A stretch of DNA of 64,000 nt from Pontederia crassipes (Eukaryota; Streptophyta; Magnoliopsida; Commelinales; Pontederiaceae), in assembly GCA_030549335.1 (NCBI GenBank), contig CM060195.1, positions 3,087,501 to 3,151,500 of the forward strand, read 5' to 3'. The position numbers and the translations under genes are program-made. This document shows positions 12,339 through 24,631 of the stretch, one piece after another. The notes under the pieces were generated by a model. It searched no databases. It saw only the letters and a list, made by a program, of their open reading frames with translations, and was not told where the DNA came from. Each line of letters opens with the position of its first letter. Position 1 is the first letter of the stretch.

Positions 12339-13784
12339 ATGATCCCGGTCGAGAGTTATGAGGCAGGCAATGGGGAAATCGTACTGGATTTGGAGGAGGA
12401 CGCGTCCACCAGCACCAGGAAGAGGCGGCTTGGCGACTACATTCCAATCTCCGCACTGACCAGCGGCGCCGGACGCCGGCGCTTCCGTGTGCCGTTCGTC
12501 CAGCAGATCAATTGGCGAGCGCTGGGAAGGTAGGTACTTCTTGGACTGGATCAAGAACCCAGCCAACATCGCCTTCTTCATCTGGCTAGCGTTCGTGGCC
12601 GCCTGCCTCCGGTTGCTGTTCCTACTGATGGCGGGGATCCTGAACGGCGCAATACCCAGCAGCTCCAGGAGGAATGACTGGAACGAGGTCGTCAACCAAA
12701 TCCTGAACGCCCTCTTCACGGTGATGTGCATATACCAGCATCCGACGATCTTCCATCACCTGGTGCTCCTGCTCAGATGGGGAACCAAGGACAGGGTGCA
12801 CCTGCGGCAGGCCTACTGCAAAGACGGAGCTGTCCGAGATCACGAGCGCGCGCACATGCGCTCGTGTTGCTGCTGTTCCACCTGACTTGCTTCGCTCAGT
12901 ACGTCCTGATAGGCCTTTACTGGGGTTACGACAGGTACACGAGACCGGATTGGGCTGACACCCTGTGCATAGTCGTCGGAGTCGCCGCCCCGTTCATCGC
13001 CGGAGTTTACATGGTGCTCGGACCTCTGGGGAAGAAACATGAAGACTCCATAGCTGTAGAACCAGAGCAGGAACGAACCAAGCTTCAGTTGTACAAAAGA
13101 TGGGTAGTGGAGACCAATCCGGAATGGATTGGAGGACTGTTTGATTGCTGGGATGATCTGAGAGTGTTCTACCTCTCGTTCTTCTGCACCTTCTGCTTGT
13201 TTGGTTGGAACATGGAAAAGCTTGGATTCGGCAACATGTACGTGCATATTGCTACGTTCATGATGCTGTGCAGTGCTTCTTTGTGGGTCTTCAACATATC
13301 GGCTCCCAAGATAGACGACGACATCATTAGGTACATCGTCGGCATTACTGGTATTGTTGTTGCCGTGTTCGGCCTGCTCTACTGAGGTTTTTGGAGGATC
13401 CAGATGAGGAAGAGATTCAAGCTTCCGCCAAATTCTTTCTGCCGGAATTGTCCGTCTGTAGCTGATTGCACGCAATGGTTGCTCTGTTGGTCCTGTTCTT
13501 TGGCTCAGGAGGTCAGGACCGGAAACTTTTATGATGTTGAGGATGACAGCTTCCATCGGCAGGTTTTGGACCAGGATGGCCGGCCGGCTGTCCTCCCTTT
13601 GCCGCGGGAAGGCGGGTCAGCGGCCGTCACCGAGTCAAAACTGGAGTATCATATCAGGAGTGCATCTTGCCCTCCAAACATTTTGGAAGTTGAAGATAAG
13701 AGGAGTGGTAGCTCTGATGGGTTCTCATTTTCTTTGGACAGATCATATACTTACAGTGGAGCTCCTGCTCCAATGTTAATTTAG
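12339..13784 (+). pseudogene. PLAC8-family membrane protein gene, broken
   Basis: Family: plant PLAC8/DUF2985 membrane proteins related to Arabidopsis At4g23470; exact role unknown. The first ATG (12,339) opens a charged N-terminus. Around residue 60 follows NWRALGR, then YFLDWIKNPANIAFFIWL starts the first membrane segment. After that come the family block QILNALFTVMCIYQHP, several hydrophobic segments (FHLTCFAQY, APFIAGVYMVLGPLG, ITGIVVAVFGLLY) and the C-terminal PLAC8 block FWRIQMRKRFKLPPNSFC then TQWLLCWSCSLAQEVRTGN. Three lesions break it. AGGTAGGT (12,528-12,535) is a 4-bp tandem duplication (+1 shift, immediate TAG at 12,531). A base is missing after ATG 12,856-12,858 (-1 shift). TGA at 13,383 replaces a family-typical glycine codon (GGA). 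Otherwise conservation is continuous with no visible intron. Recent pseudogene, retrocopy, or sequence error are all possible. Confidence 0.85.
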
Positions 13785-15840
13785 CTGAAACGTAAATGTT
13801 CAGAAGCTGAAGAAATCTGTTTCATTAGAGATTTACTGTTCTTGTCATATGTATTATTATGCTGGTGTCATTTGTTATTAACTTATTATTAAATGTATTG
13901 GTGTATAAATGATGTGTGGATGAAGGGAAATAGAAGGAAATAGAATGTTAAAAAAAAGTGAGTTGGATTTAGCTGTGGAAGACATGAGTTGTGCACAGAG
14001 AGTATAAAAAAAAATTATGATTACATTATTCTTATCAACAAATGGAATAGTTAATCTTATCTTTTTAAATTTTCGAGGCATTAAGTAGCATAACAATTTT
14101 ATTAAAAATAGTGAGCTGGGAGCCGTTGGTTTCGGGTGCACTCTTTTCGTGCATAGAAATAAGAAATTGTTTTGTAACCGAAAAAGAAAAAAGGGAATAA
14201 GAAGTTATCTACCCACCCTTTCGAAAATTTCCTGGGCTTTGGGACAAATAGAAATGGGCCTTCGAATGGAAATGTGGTATCATGTGAAGCAAACTGAAAG
14301 AGTCCTGGGGGCCTTTTGAACGCTTCGCTGCTGCCTCTTTGTTTTCCCTTTTTCTTCCATTTTTTTTAAAATGTTTTCTATTAATAATTTAAAATTAAGA
14401 GCAAGTTGGCTTAGACGAGACAATCATTCATTCATGATGTGTTTGGGCACCCGAAATTAAGATCACAACTTGCCTTAAATCCTGGTCAAATCTATCACGT
14501 GACCTCAAACCATATTCTAGGCTGCCTTCGAAATAAAATCGCGATCCCTCCATAGTTCTCGATGATAGTTGAATTGACGAATTAATTTGATGTATGTTTG
14601 AATGAAACGGAGAACCAGCGAGTTGATGTGATAAAAAAAATAATTTGTGGATGAATTTTTTTGGTTTTGAATTAAAAATAATTATTGTAATTATAAAGTA
14701 TAATTTTACTATTAAATAAAATTATAAAATAAAATATATAGAAAAATTTTTTATTAAAAATATATTATTTAAATATAAAAAATCATTCTTTAAATTAATT
14801 ATATTTAATAAATATTAAAAAATTAATAAAATAATAAATAATACTATATTAATCTACAATTAAAATTATTTTATGTTTTTTGCAATAAAATTTTGTGAGA
14901 GAAAATAAAAAAATAAAAAAAATAATGTCACAAAAAATGGCCGATTCCGCTATACTCCGATTCCACCCGGAGCACCTCGAACTAGGTCACGTGATGACCT
15001 CATTCTAAGTTTTGATTCTCTTACAAGAACTTGATTCCAGTGCCGCGTTTGACGGAACCACACGAAACAAATGCAAGGTTCTAGCTTAGTTTGGTTGCCA
15101 AACACAGATCAAGAGCTTAACTCTTTTTAATTTTTTTCATACGCTACGTTTTTTTCTCTTTCTAACATGTAGTATAGTAAATAGTAATATATATATGTTA
15201 TGCACATTATGTATACATATAATTATTTTTATTATATTATTATTAGCTTGTAAAATAAATTAATATTAATATATTGTGCCACACTTATTTTTTAATAATA
15301 ATCAACTATAATATTTTTTTAATATAAGTTTTCACCACATAAAAATAATAAATTCTCTTTTGTTCTAATTATAATAGAATTTTATTAATTAAAAATTTTA
15401 GTTGTTTTTAGGAAAATTATAAAATAATTTATTTTGTCTTTGGATAGTAAGAAATTATTTACGCAAAATTATAATATTAATAGCATGTAAAAATTTCATC
15501 AAAATTAATATATTACAACACAACGTATTTTTTAATAAAATTTTAACTTAATAAATTATTATTTTATAGTAATTATTATTTTAAATTAATAAATACATAA
15601 TATTTTATCTACTATAATTTGATACATCATAAGATAATAAATTATATTCTTAGTTCTTACTTTTATTATCCAAACACACACAAAAAAACTTATCTATCAA
15701 ATTAATTTTTTAAAATTCCATCATTACATTTTTAATTCAAACACCAAACATAATTTTTTTATTTAATCGACTAGTTCTTAAGAACTAACGAGAACTTAAA
15801 AATACCTATTCAAACACAATCCCAAAGCACATCGACAAAT
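13785..15840. other. No recognisable gene; AT-rich intergenic DNA
   Basis: Downstream of the PLAC8 locus. G-box-like CACGTG palindromes occur at about 14,498 and 14,988, but no coding region follows either. The stretch 14,640-14,900 and 15,150-15,800 is extremely A/T-rich and of low complexity. Confidence 0.6.
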
Positions 15841-15844
15841 TCAA

Positions 15845-16050
15845 CAAAGGTTGGGATGAAATGTTAAGTGACTCATCGTCACTTAAGTAAGGTCTCAAGT
15901 TCGAACATTTATTAATGTAAAAAAATTATGTTGAAAGTAATCAGATACGCGATTCGATGCGATCTTATCAAATTAGTTGGTCTTAATTATGAGTTTGCTT
16001 TCTAATATATGACTAGTGCGTTCAGTAATATAATGTGAGTTGAACAATTG
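15845..16050 (+). mobile_element. SINE-like copy (family member 1)
   Basis: It contains GGTCTCAAGTTCGAACATTT, which resembles a pol III B box, followed by GATCTTATCAAATTAGTTGG and TATGACTAGTGCGTTCAGTA. The same ordered landmarks recur near 22,020-22,170 and 62,540-62,710 (+) and near 42,950-43,080 (-). Boundaries and target duplications were not resolved, so the SINE label is inferred from the B-box-like motif and dispersal. Confidence 0.5.
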
Positions 16051-16651
16051 ACAATAGAAAAAAGAAAAAAAACACATCCACAGCCGAAAAGCCTCGTTCG
16101 ATAACGGTGTATGTAGTTACAAAAATGGTTCCAAGACATTACAAAAGGACGACGAGAGTTGAGTGATTGAATGGAGACAGAAAAAATTTACTCCTGGTTT
16201 AAGTTTCACGACTTAAAATGAAATATCTCACATAGGTTGTGATTGTCCATATAAAAACCATATATTATATAAGATTAATTTAAGTACATTCATATTCATC
16301 CTAAAATAACATATATGGGTTGTATATATTAAAATAAAGGAAAAAAATTATGATGTCCCTTCTTTAAACTACGCCCTATCTTTTTAATCATTGGATTAAA
16401 AATTCGTGAATCATATTTGATTTTGTTTAAGATTTTTTAATCTGATTCATAAAGTTTGGATTTCATAAAATAAAAAAAGGAGATCAAGTGTCTTTAATTT
16501 CTTTAAGGGAGAACACCTCCATTAAGTCATGTCAGTATAATGATGGAAGAATAAAAAAAAGGTATACTCTCGAAAATGTAACGTCTTTTTTTCTGTATAA
16601 TAACTTTTTGTCTATATTCTATAGAATGTAATATTCGTGTATATATTAATA

Positions 16652-17165
16652 GGATTATTTTCTTATATCTCTTCTAAACTATCGTGATTTTTTGCATTTA
16701 ATCTTAATATATAAACTCATCGTATTGCCCCCTTAAATTATTTTGTAATTTTCACTTTAGTCTATCCGTCTAGTTGTGTTAACCTTCACGTCAATTTTGA
16801 TTTTTTTAGCTTCAATTTTCCTTTTGTTATATTTATTATCATATATTATTTAAACTTTTAAATATTAGAAGAACCAAAAGAACGATAGTTTAGTCATTTA
16901 ATTTATATTTATTATTAAATATGGAGCAGCGACATCGCGAGGGTGCGACACTTCTCCTCTATTTTTTTTTTTTATTATTTTATATTTATTATTATGCATT
17001 ATTTAAAACTTTTAAATATTAGAAGAAATGAGAGAAATGTACTTTAGTTATTTAATAAATTAAAAAATAAAAATTGACGAAAAAATTAATAGAACTAGAG
17101 TAATGGACTAAAGTGAAAATCGCGAAATAATTTGGATGGGCGCGACGTTAATTCGATGCGGAAAA
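16652..17165. mobile_element. Long-inverted-repeat MITE, copy 1 of a three-member family
   Basis: The left arm starts GGATTATTTTCTTATATCTC and includes ATTTTCACTTTAGTC; the right arm (about 17,085-17,165) is its inverse, with GGACTAAAGTGAAAATCGCG. The left end matches the elements at 17,725 and 21,435. The right end is diverged and no clear target duplication was found, so the right coordinate is approximate. The interior is AT-rich and non-coding. Confidence 0.65.
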
Positions 17166-17724
17166 TCAATGGGTGACGCGCAAAGGTAATTAACTAATTA
17201 TATTTAAGTAGTTATTTAACAATAAACTACGATATTAGAATAATGCTAAAACAATCGCATCGCGACACACCATTTTAATAAAAATATATAGCTTATTTAA
17301 TATTTTTAAATAATAGTAATAATTTTATAATGTAGTAACTAACAAATAATTATGCATAAGGAATATTTAAAAATAACAAAAATCTATATTATTATTTATG
17401 TACATCATTGCAAATTTTGATAATGTTTAATAATGAATTATTAATAGTTGGTCATTAATCATTATAATAATGATATAGTCTGATATAATAAGTATCATTA
17501 TTTACGAAATGTGACGAAGTTAAAAAATAAAAAAAGAGGCGACAAGTGCTATTTGAAGAAACAGTTATAGACATTTTTTTGATGAATTTATAATTTCTAG
17601 TTGTTCATCAAAATATGACGTTACTATAATGTTTTTACCATGTTTGATTTTATTCAACGGGTATTTGATTATATTTTATTGGATAAGCAAATTTCTACCA
17701 TATATTTCTGCTTTTAAAAAAATA

Positions 17725-18194
17725 GGATTATTTTTTTACATCTAATCTCTGAACTTACCATACGATATTTCTAAGCTTTATCATATTTTTCATGTCCTTC
17801 CATCTAATTTTATTAATTTTTTACTAGTTTTATTTTTTTCTCATTTGTAAAAAGATTAAAATATTTTTTCACGAACTCTTCTCTTTTTTAATATTGAAAA
17901 ATAATATAAAATATAAAAACTTTCATCCTAGAGAGGACATTAATATATAGTAAAAAATTGGAATAAAATTTATATATTTTTTACTTTTTAATTACTGTTA
18001 ACATTGAAATAGAGAAAAGTTTATGAATGAGCATTTTAGTCTTTTCCCAAATGAAAAAAAAAAATAAAAATAACAAAAAACGTTAACGAAATGATGAAGT
18101 AGATAATGTGATAAAATTTAGGAATATTATAAGTTAAGTTTCTACTTAGAAATTAGATACGAAAAATCATTATAGAAGTTTAAGAAAATAATCT
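17725..18194. mobile_element. Long-inverted-repeat MITE, copy 2
   Basis: The left end GGATTATTTTTTTACATC and the right end inverse AGATTATTTTCTTAAACTTC are the same family terminus. Inner parts of both arms pair, for example TTTTTCTCATTTGTAAAAAG with the inverse of CTTTTCCCAAATGAAAAA. It is flanked by AAAAAAATA (17,716-17,724) and TAAAAAATA (18,195-18,203), an 8 of 9 match. This suggests a 9-bp target duplication as in Mutator-like elements. The low complexity of the flanks weakens this point. Confidence 0.7.
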
Positions 18195-18320
18195 TAAAAA
18201 ATATAATAGAAGGTCATATCCATCGCACAGTGTGGCACACACATGACAGACACTAAAGAACCAGAGCTTAAATTTAAAAATTCTTCAAATACAACATATC
18301 TTGTGACGTGTTTAAATATG

Positions 18321-18420
18321 TCTCTCGTGATAAGATATAATGCATTAGTACTCGACGAAGAACCTTATCTTCTCTCGTGATAAGATATAATGCATTAGTA
18401 CTCGACGAAGAACCTTATCT
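18321..18420. repeat. Perfect 50-bp tandem duplication
   Basis: Units 18,321-18,370 and 18,371-18,420 are identical by eye, each starting TCTCTCGTGATAAGATATAA and ending AACCTTATCT. The absence of differences in otherwise decayed DNA suggests a recent event. Confidence 0.95.
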
Positions 18421-21400
18421 TCAAACATATTAGACGTAGCCGGAATTTATATTTCTTTCTCCTTATTTAGCAACAATTTTTTTTTGTTAAAATATACAAA
18501 CATAATAAGTTACTAGATCTGAATTATAAAATTTGTGATTTATCATAAGTATTTACATTATCACCAATTCATGAGAATAAAAATTGTAAGACTAGTAGAT
18601 CTTGAAACAGACAAGACAAGATGCCTCTTTCTAGATAAATTGTGCATACATTTTTCTTTATCTTTCCTTCAAATCAACCCCTTATCCATTCATCTATTAA
18701 ATCCATTTCATTTCATGCACCATCGTTTTAATATTATATATGTCCCCACTTTCTATATATATATTAGACACCAAGAATAAGTTTTCTTTTAAACGACCAA
18801 AGAAAAAGGTTCCCAGTCCTTAAAGCATTTCCACCTATTTGGATCACAATTTGTGTCGTATCGACAACATTTTGCCATCAAAAACTAATTTATACAGTTT
18901 GGTGATAGCTTGAAATTAATAATTATAATGCCATGATGAGCATATGTGGGAAGCCTAAAGGGACATCATGTAATTTTTTTTTATATGCATATTTCATATG
19001 CACAAGCAAAAGAACTTGTACTGTAATGTATCCATGGCATGAAAACAAATGTTTTGTACGTGGGAAAATAAGGATGCACAGGAAGTGAGGTCAATAATTA
19101 ATTGTTTCGTCATCTGTATTGTGTGAGTTGTGACAGAATAGACAACTTTGAACCATTCATGCATTTGGCGTGCATTAGCTGCTAATGTGTTGTTATCAGT
19201 GACTAAATCATACATATGTTACTCCTCTTATCATCCTTATATAGACATCTCAGTAACTTCCACTGCCTTATCCTTCGATCATGGAAGGCGACTTGCATGC
19301 TTGCAAGAATAGACTTCCCCCTTTTTTATTCGGCAATAATTACCTATTTGGCATTAAATTATTATTATTATATATATAATGTCTATTAAAATAATAAGTT
19401 ATTTGGATCATGTAATGAAGTTTTGAACACCAGATTATTGGAGAAAAAAATAAGATGAAATCACATTTATTTCGGTATTTGGATTGAATGAGTTAATATA
19501 TACTCCACATGGTAGTTCACCCCCAAATGCATAAGTGCCCAATTCAAACCATGATCATATTGTGTCTCATTCCTTTACTCTAGGGAGTAAGAACAAATTG
19601 ATCCAAGAATAAAAAGTTCTTGACCCCACAAACACATATGTTCTCATATTTTGGTGGGTTCACAAGTGAAGAAAAGAAGTATTTGCTAAAAAAATTAGAA
19701 CAAAGAATTTGTTCCTATCTTTATTCTTGCACCAAACAAGTCTTTAGAATTTTTGTACAAGAGATATTATGTGTCGAATGAACACATGAAAATTTTAAGA
19801 TGACACAAAATTTTATTAGATGAAAAACGGAAGAAGATTGCAAATCAAAATTCATTTTTATTCAGACTATTAGAAAATTTATATAAGCACTCGCTTTACA
19901 GACCGATTGAGATTCTATATTAATTTCTGAAAATTAAGACATCTAACTCGTGATAAAAAAATAAATCAATTCCTAATTGGATTTAACATTTATCATACAT
20001 TTGTATAATTTATTCAATTGACAAATAATAATATACACTCGTCAAGTAAACAGATATTGCTGATCAAAACGTGAAAATATCTAATGATCAGTAGTTTTAG
20101 CTTTGTACCTTTTTTTTTTCTTTCTTTCTTTCTTCTTAGTGTTCATAACATTTGCAATCATATAGTGAAATGATGGTGATAGAAACTTCTCCAAAAAAGA
20201 AAAAAAAAATATCTCTTTGAATCATTTTTCACGAGGCTCAAATCCGAGGCCATTAATTTCTCCATCCTTAATTTGCCAACTTACCAATCGAATCATTTTT
20301 GCGGTTTTGCGTATATATATTATATCTCACATGGTAGTGAATTATATAGCGATCTCTCTAGAACAACACAACCCCGACAAAGATGTTGATGCCGGTCCTC
20401 TTACGCTCTTTTCCCTCCCTCTGCCTTTAATTCTTCACCCCGAATCATGACATCCATTCTTGCATAATGGCTATATCATCAACTAAATATTAAAATATTA
20501 TTACATTTCAATAAAGTTATTATCCAAGAAGTTAATCCTGAATGTTCTAATTTTGAACAATATGACTTATGATCCCACTCTAACATTGTATTATTTTCTA
20601 TAATTAGAGTGCTATTTCTTTGGTAATAAAATTTCGGTGCCTGAAAAATAGTGCCGGTTGTTCAATTCGTGCGACATTAAAAAATGTATTATTCATAAAT
20701 TGTTCAATCACATCAGTAATCTAATTTTATAGATATAAAATTTTAAATTAATTCCTAGCCTATAACTATGAATGTTAACTTATTCAATTAGGTTAGTAAA
20801 TATGTTAATCTCATCATAAAAATATTTATTAAATAATCAATAAACTAACTGTGAAATGTATATAGTTTTCTCAAATAAAAATATTTAATGGTTTATTTAT
20901 TTTGTACAATATATTTATTATACAATGTTATTAAATATTACTTACTACCTTATATTGTGTCTACACGATTGTATTATATTTTTAAAATATAATTTCTTCT
21001 AAAAAACATTTATCATAAATTTTAATTCAAGCTTAATATTTATTTCATAAAATTATATTTTATATTTACCATTATCATATCTTATCCAAAAATTCCAAAT
21101 GTCTAATTAAATTAATTTAATCCACCAAATTAGATTTCTACTTTTCATTATTAAATATAGTTTCATTAAAGTACATACAAAATTACTCTATCAATTTAAC
21201 TATTTATTTGGCCATTATGTTCTGAATCTTTGGTCCATTATAAAAATTTTGAAAAATAAAATCTATGAATTAGAGCTTGAAATGAGAATTCAAAATCATG
21301 GCTCATAGCCGAGGTAGCTCTAGGCCTACAACATGGCTTACACTAGAGAGCAATGGGTTGGGCACAAATAGATGCCTAGGGCTGTACAAAGTTAGCTATG

Positions 21401-21425
21401 CAGCTACGTCAGAAGAACTAATCCT
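18421..21425. other. No recognisable gene; AT-rich intergenic DNA
   Basis: Short open frames at 18,535-18,780 (+), 18,994-19,215 (-) and 20,217-20,450 (+) show no known domain and no supporting signals. A pyrimidine run (about 20,108-20,136, CTTT repeats) is present. Confidence 0.6.
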
Positions 21426-21434
21426 AAAAGTAAG

Positions 21435-21943
21435 GGATTATTTTGATAAACCTCTTATAAATTATCGTAATTTTTCACACCCAATCATAAATTACAGATT
21501 TATTTTTTTAATTTCTAAACTATCCCGATTTTTTTACTTTAGTCCTTCCCTATAGTTTTGTTACGTTTTTCATTACTTTTACATTTTTCATTTACGAAAA
21601 AATTAAATTACCTCTCCCTTCAAAAAAATATGAAATAACAAATATAAAAGATAAAAAAATCACTGGAAGAATTATAGTAGTAAAAAAAATTTATTTATGA
21701 AAATACTAAATTACCCTCTCCCAATATTTTTATTTTTTTATATTTATTATTAGATGTGTTATGGAGGGAGGGTAATTTAGTTTTTTCATAAATGGAAAAA
21801 TCAAAAGTAACAGAAAACGTAAAACGAAAGGACTAAAGTAAAAATTGTGTTAGTTTAGGAATAAAAAAATAATTCCGCAGTTTGTGATTAGATGCGAAAA
21901 ATTACGATAATTTAGGAGAGGTTTATGGAAATAACCCAAAACC
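21435..21943. mobile_element. Long-inverted-repeat MITE, copy 3 (best preserved)
   Basis: Arms of about 170-180 bp pair across a short centre. Left-arm landmarks ATAAACCTCTTATAAATTATCGTAATTTTTC, ACTTTAGTCCTT and AAATTACC reappear inverted in the right arm (GGTAATTTAG, AAGGACTAAAGT, GAAAAATTACGATAATTTAG). The flanks are AAAAGTAAG (21,426-21,434) and AAAAGTGAG (21,944-21,952), 8 of 9 identical, suggesting a 9-bp target duplication and a non-autonomous Mutator-like origin. The transcript would fold into a long hairpin. It has no coding capacity. Confidence 0.75.
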
Positions 21944-22014
21944 AAAAGTGAGCTAAGAGCAAAAAAGGGATGGTGGAAGAGAAGAAAACATGATGAAAAG
22001 GGTTTGAAGTGAAA

Positions 22015-22175
22015 TGTCAAGCTATTTTTTTCGCTTAACTAAAGTTTCGAATTCAAATTAATATTTTTACTGAAAGTCTCACATGCCATGATCCAAAATG
22101 ATCTTATCGAATTAGTTGAACTCGGTGATAAACTAATCTTTTAATTTATGATAAGTACGCTCAATAGCGTCCTAT
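22015..22175 (+). mobile_element. SINE-like copy (family member 2)
   Basis: TTTCGAATTCAAATTAATAT, AAAGTCTCACATGCCATGAT, GATCTTATCGAATTAGTTG and TATGATAAGTACGCTCAATA follow in the same order as in the copy at 15,845. Boundaries are unresolved. Confidence 0.5.
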
Positions 22176-22384
22176 ATATTGGACTGGCGTTGCCATTTTT
22201 TCTTATTGTTTTTATATTTTATTAATATAAAAAATTATTTAATATTTATTTTAAACCATGAAATAAGTTTTCTCACTATTTAATATTATTTTTGCGCTTA
22301 AAACATTTTATTTCAATTTTTTAAATAAAATAAAAAAATTAAGTTTAAATAAAAAAGAAAAAAATTAAATTTTTTTAAAGATTG

Positions 22385-22557
22385 GGTTGACCGGGTCAGA
22401 TCATGTCGACTCGAGTTGAAAAAATTAAACTCGTATCTACATGGTCGAGTCGACTTCGGATCGGGTCTGACCACCAAGAGGATCAGACCCAAACTAATTC
22501 GATTGGAGTCAGGTTATGGGGTTCATGTCGATCCGACCGACCCGATGAACACTCCTA
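22385..22557. mobile_element. GGGTC-rich fragment, possible hAT element end
   Basis: A patch of GGGTC/GACCC motifs ends in CCCGATGAACACTCCTA. Its inverse, TAGGAGTGTTCATCGGG, resembles the hAT terminus at 45,014 (TAGGGTTGAACACGG). No left end or 8-bp duplication was found. A 106-codon open frame through this patch (22,416-22,736) has no known domain and is not called. Confidence 0.4.
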
Positions 22558-22963
22558 ATTACATGGGCAGGTGTGATGATGATGTATGTGAAGGTGGATG
22601 GATGCATCATTGCATTGCCCTCCCTTCCACACCAAACAAACAAAAAAAATCGAAGTTGGATCCACCACCAACTGTGCTTAATTTGGCCGCTAGAACAAGT
22701 CATAATTATGAGCTGGATTTTAATTGGAAAGTTTGATTAGGTGCAGGGTGCAGGGGCAGGGTACTACAATGTTTAGATAGACTGTCATTTTTCCTTTTTT
22801 TTCCCCCTTTTTTCTGGCCGATCACAACCTCCCCCAAATAACACAGATTGTCCCTGCACAAAAACAGGGAAATAAACGTTAGGTTTTGTATGGTCTACCT
22901 GTTTGTTCACAAAGGTGGATCCCTTCACTTTGGTGCCTCACGCTGTCTCATAGGACGCGCATA

Positions 22964-23018
22964 ATATATATAAATATATATATATATATATCTATATATA
23001 TATATATATATATATATT
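22964..23018. repeat. (TA)n microsatellite
   Basis: Interrupted AT dinucleotide run of about 55 bp. Confidence 0.95.
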
Positions 23019-23069
23019 CTTTTCCCTTCTTCAAGCTTCCGCATTAGTTCGATGATATTTTATATATGA

Positions 23070-23215
23070 GTATTGCTATATCCTTCTAAAAATCAACTTA
23101 AAAATCCTCCTAACAAGACACAATGGCATGCATTATAAATTTATCAATTTTTTGGGGTATTTTAATTTTGTGAGTGTTAGGAGGATTATTAGGAGGATGA
23201 GTTAGGAGGATTTAA
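23070..23215. mobile_element. Small MITE-like inverted repeat
   Basis: AAAATCCTCCTAAC (about 23,099-23,113) is mirrored by GTTAGGAGGATT at about 23,178, and a further TTAGGAGGAT pair extends outwards to about 23,210. The arms are imperfect and about 40 bp long. Ends and target duplication are not resolved. Confidence 0.5.
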
Positions 23216-23935
23216 CATTTTTATTTATATATAGACTTGTAGATACTAAAATTAGGTCAGAAGATACATTACATCAAATATCCTTTAACTTTGAAAAACT
23301 TTCCAATGCTATTCTCAAATTTTTAATCTTTTTATTTAATTCACCGGCTATCTTTTTCACTTGCAATAGACCATTTCCCAATTGATCTCTGAGTGTGTCG
23401 TCCACATGATAATTTTCGCTCTCCTCCATGGAGCCAGCCATCCTATGTGACATTTCTCTCTCCTCCACGTGTCAAATACATATTAAAATAATAATATTTT
23501 TTTAAAAAAATAAAATAAATAGGAGATAAAGTAATTATTTGTTATATATTTCATATATTTTTTTATATTACATGTATTCAATGTAATTATAGTTTTCATG
23601 GTAATTATATTTCTTTGTACCAGAGAACCAATAAAGATAGTAAAGTAATAGTAGACAATTAATTATTGAAAAAAAAAGTTGGATGGGAAGTTGGGAACTA
23701 AAACGGAAGAAATATAGAGGAAGAGGTGATAGGAGATAAATTAAAATTAAATGAAGAGTAAAAGAGGAAATTTGCAGTGGCGCAGTGGCATTAAGAACAC
23801 TCCTTTTTTCACCCCGACCAAACATGTTGTTACATTATTATCTTATGCATCACATTACACAATTGCCTATATTATTTGCACTATTAAAAGTAAACCTCTT
23901 TTTTTATCAATATTGATTTTGAAAACTTACGAGTC

Positions 23936-23940
<5 letters not shown>

Positions 23941-23993
<53 letters not shown>
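23941..23993. repeat. (TA)26 microsatellite
   Basis: Uninterrupted TA run of about 52 bp. A second short run lies at 24,367-24,389. Confidence 0.97.
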
Positions 23994-23996
<3 letters not shown>

Positions 23997-24631
23997 TGAT
24001 GAGTATGTAGAGCATCCCGGTCTACACCTCCGAAACATTTTTTTCTTATCATTTAATTAATTTAATAATTATAATTTATCATCAAATTCATTATATACTT
24101 CTTGGATGAAATAATATATATTTATTTGAGTAATTTGATAATAAAAATGTGTCATCTAAGGTTAAATAAATTACAACTATTGAATTAGTTATATTTGTTT
24201 ACATGACTTGATCACGATGATCGAATAATCCGATGATCTTAATTTTAACTATCTTTACTATTTAACATATACTTTAAATTAATATATAATTATTTTATTA
24301 ATTTAACAAGTAAAAGTAACGTTCTTACACACGTCTTATATCAAATGCTCTATATATACATTTTTCTATATATATATATATATATATATCTTCTTTTTAA
24401 AGAAAAAGAACATTAAAAATAAACATCTCAGAGACTTTTCATTACTGGACATTATCATGCTTAAAGATAAATCTACCAACCAAACTTATCTTTAAACACT
24501 CCTGTCTTAACTCATAGAATTAGAAGTCTCGAGTTAAAAATGTTAAGATTAATTTTTGCAATAATAAAAAAAACATATAGCCATCCTATGTAATATATAT
24601 ACTCTTATATGCTCTTTTTATTAGGTCAATT

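Noticed and set aside
12528-12858. Programmed frameshifting in the PLAC8-family gene
   Set aside because: The first shift coincides with a simple 4-bp duplication and the second with a single missing base; no slippery sequence or structure was recognised and the family does not use frameshifting.
13383-13385. In-frame TGA as a selenocysteine or readthrough codon in the PLAC8-family gene
   Set aside because: Plants lack selenoprotein synthesis, the family has Gly (GGA) at this place, and two further frameshifts are present upstream.
12840-13556. 238-codon minus-strand open frame opposite the PLAC8-family gene
   Set aside because: It is the antisense shadow of a conserved coding region; the plus strand carries the family motifs.
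22416-22736. 106-codon open frame rich in charged residues
   Set aside because: It runs through a GGGTC-rich transposon-like patch, has no domain and no conserved neighbours.
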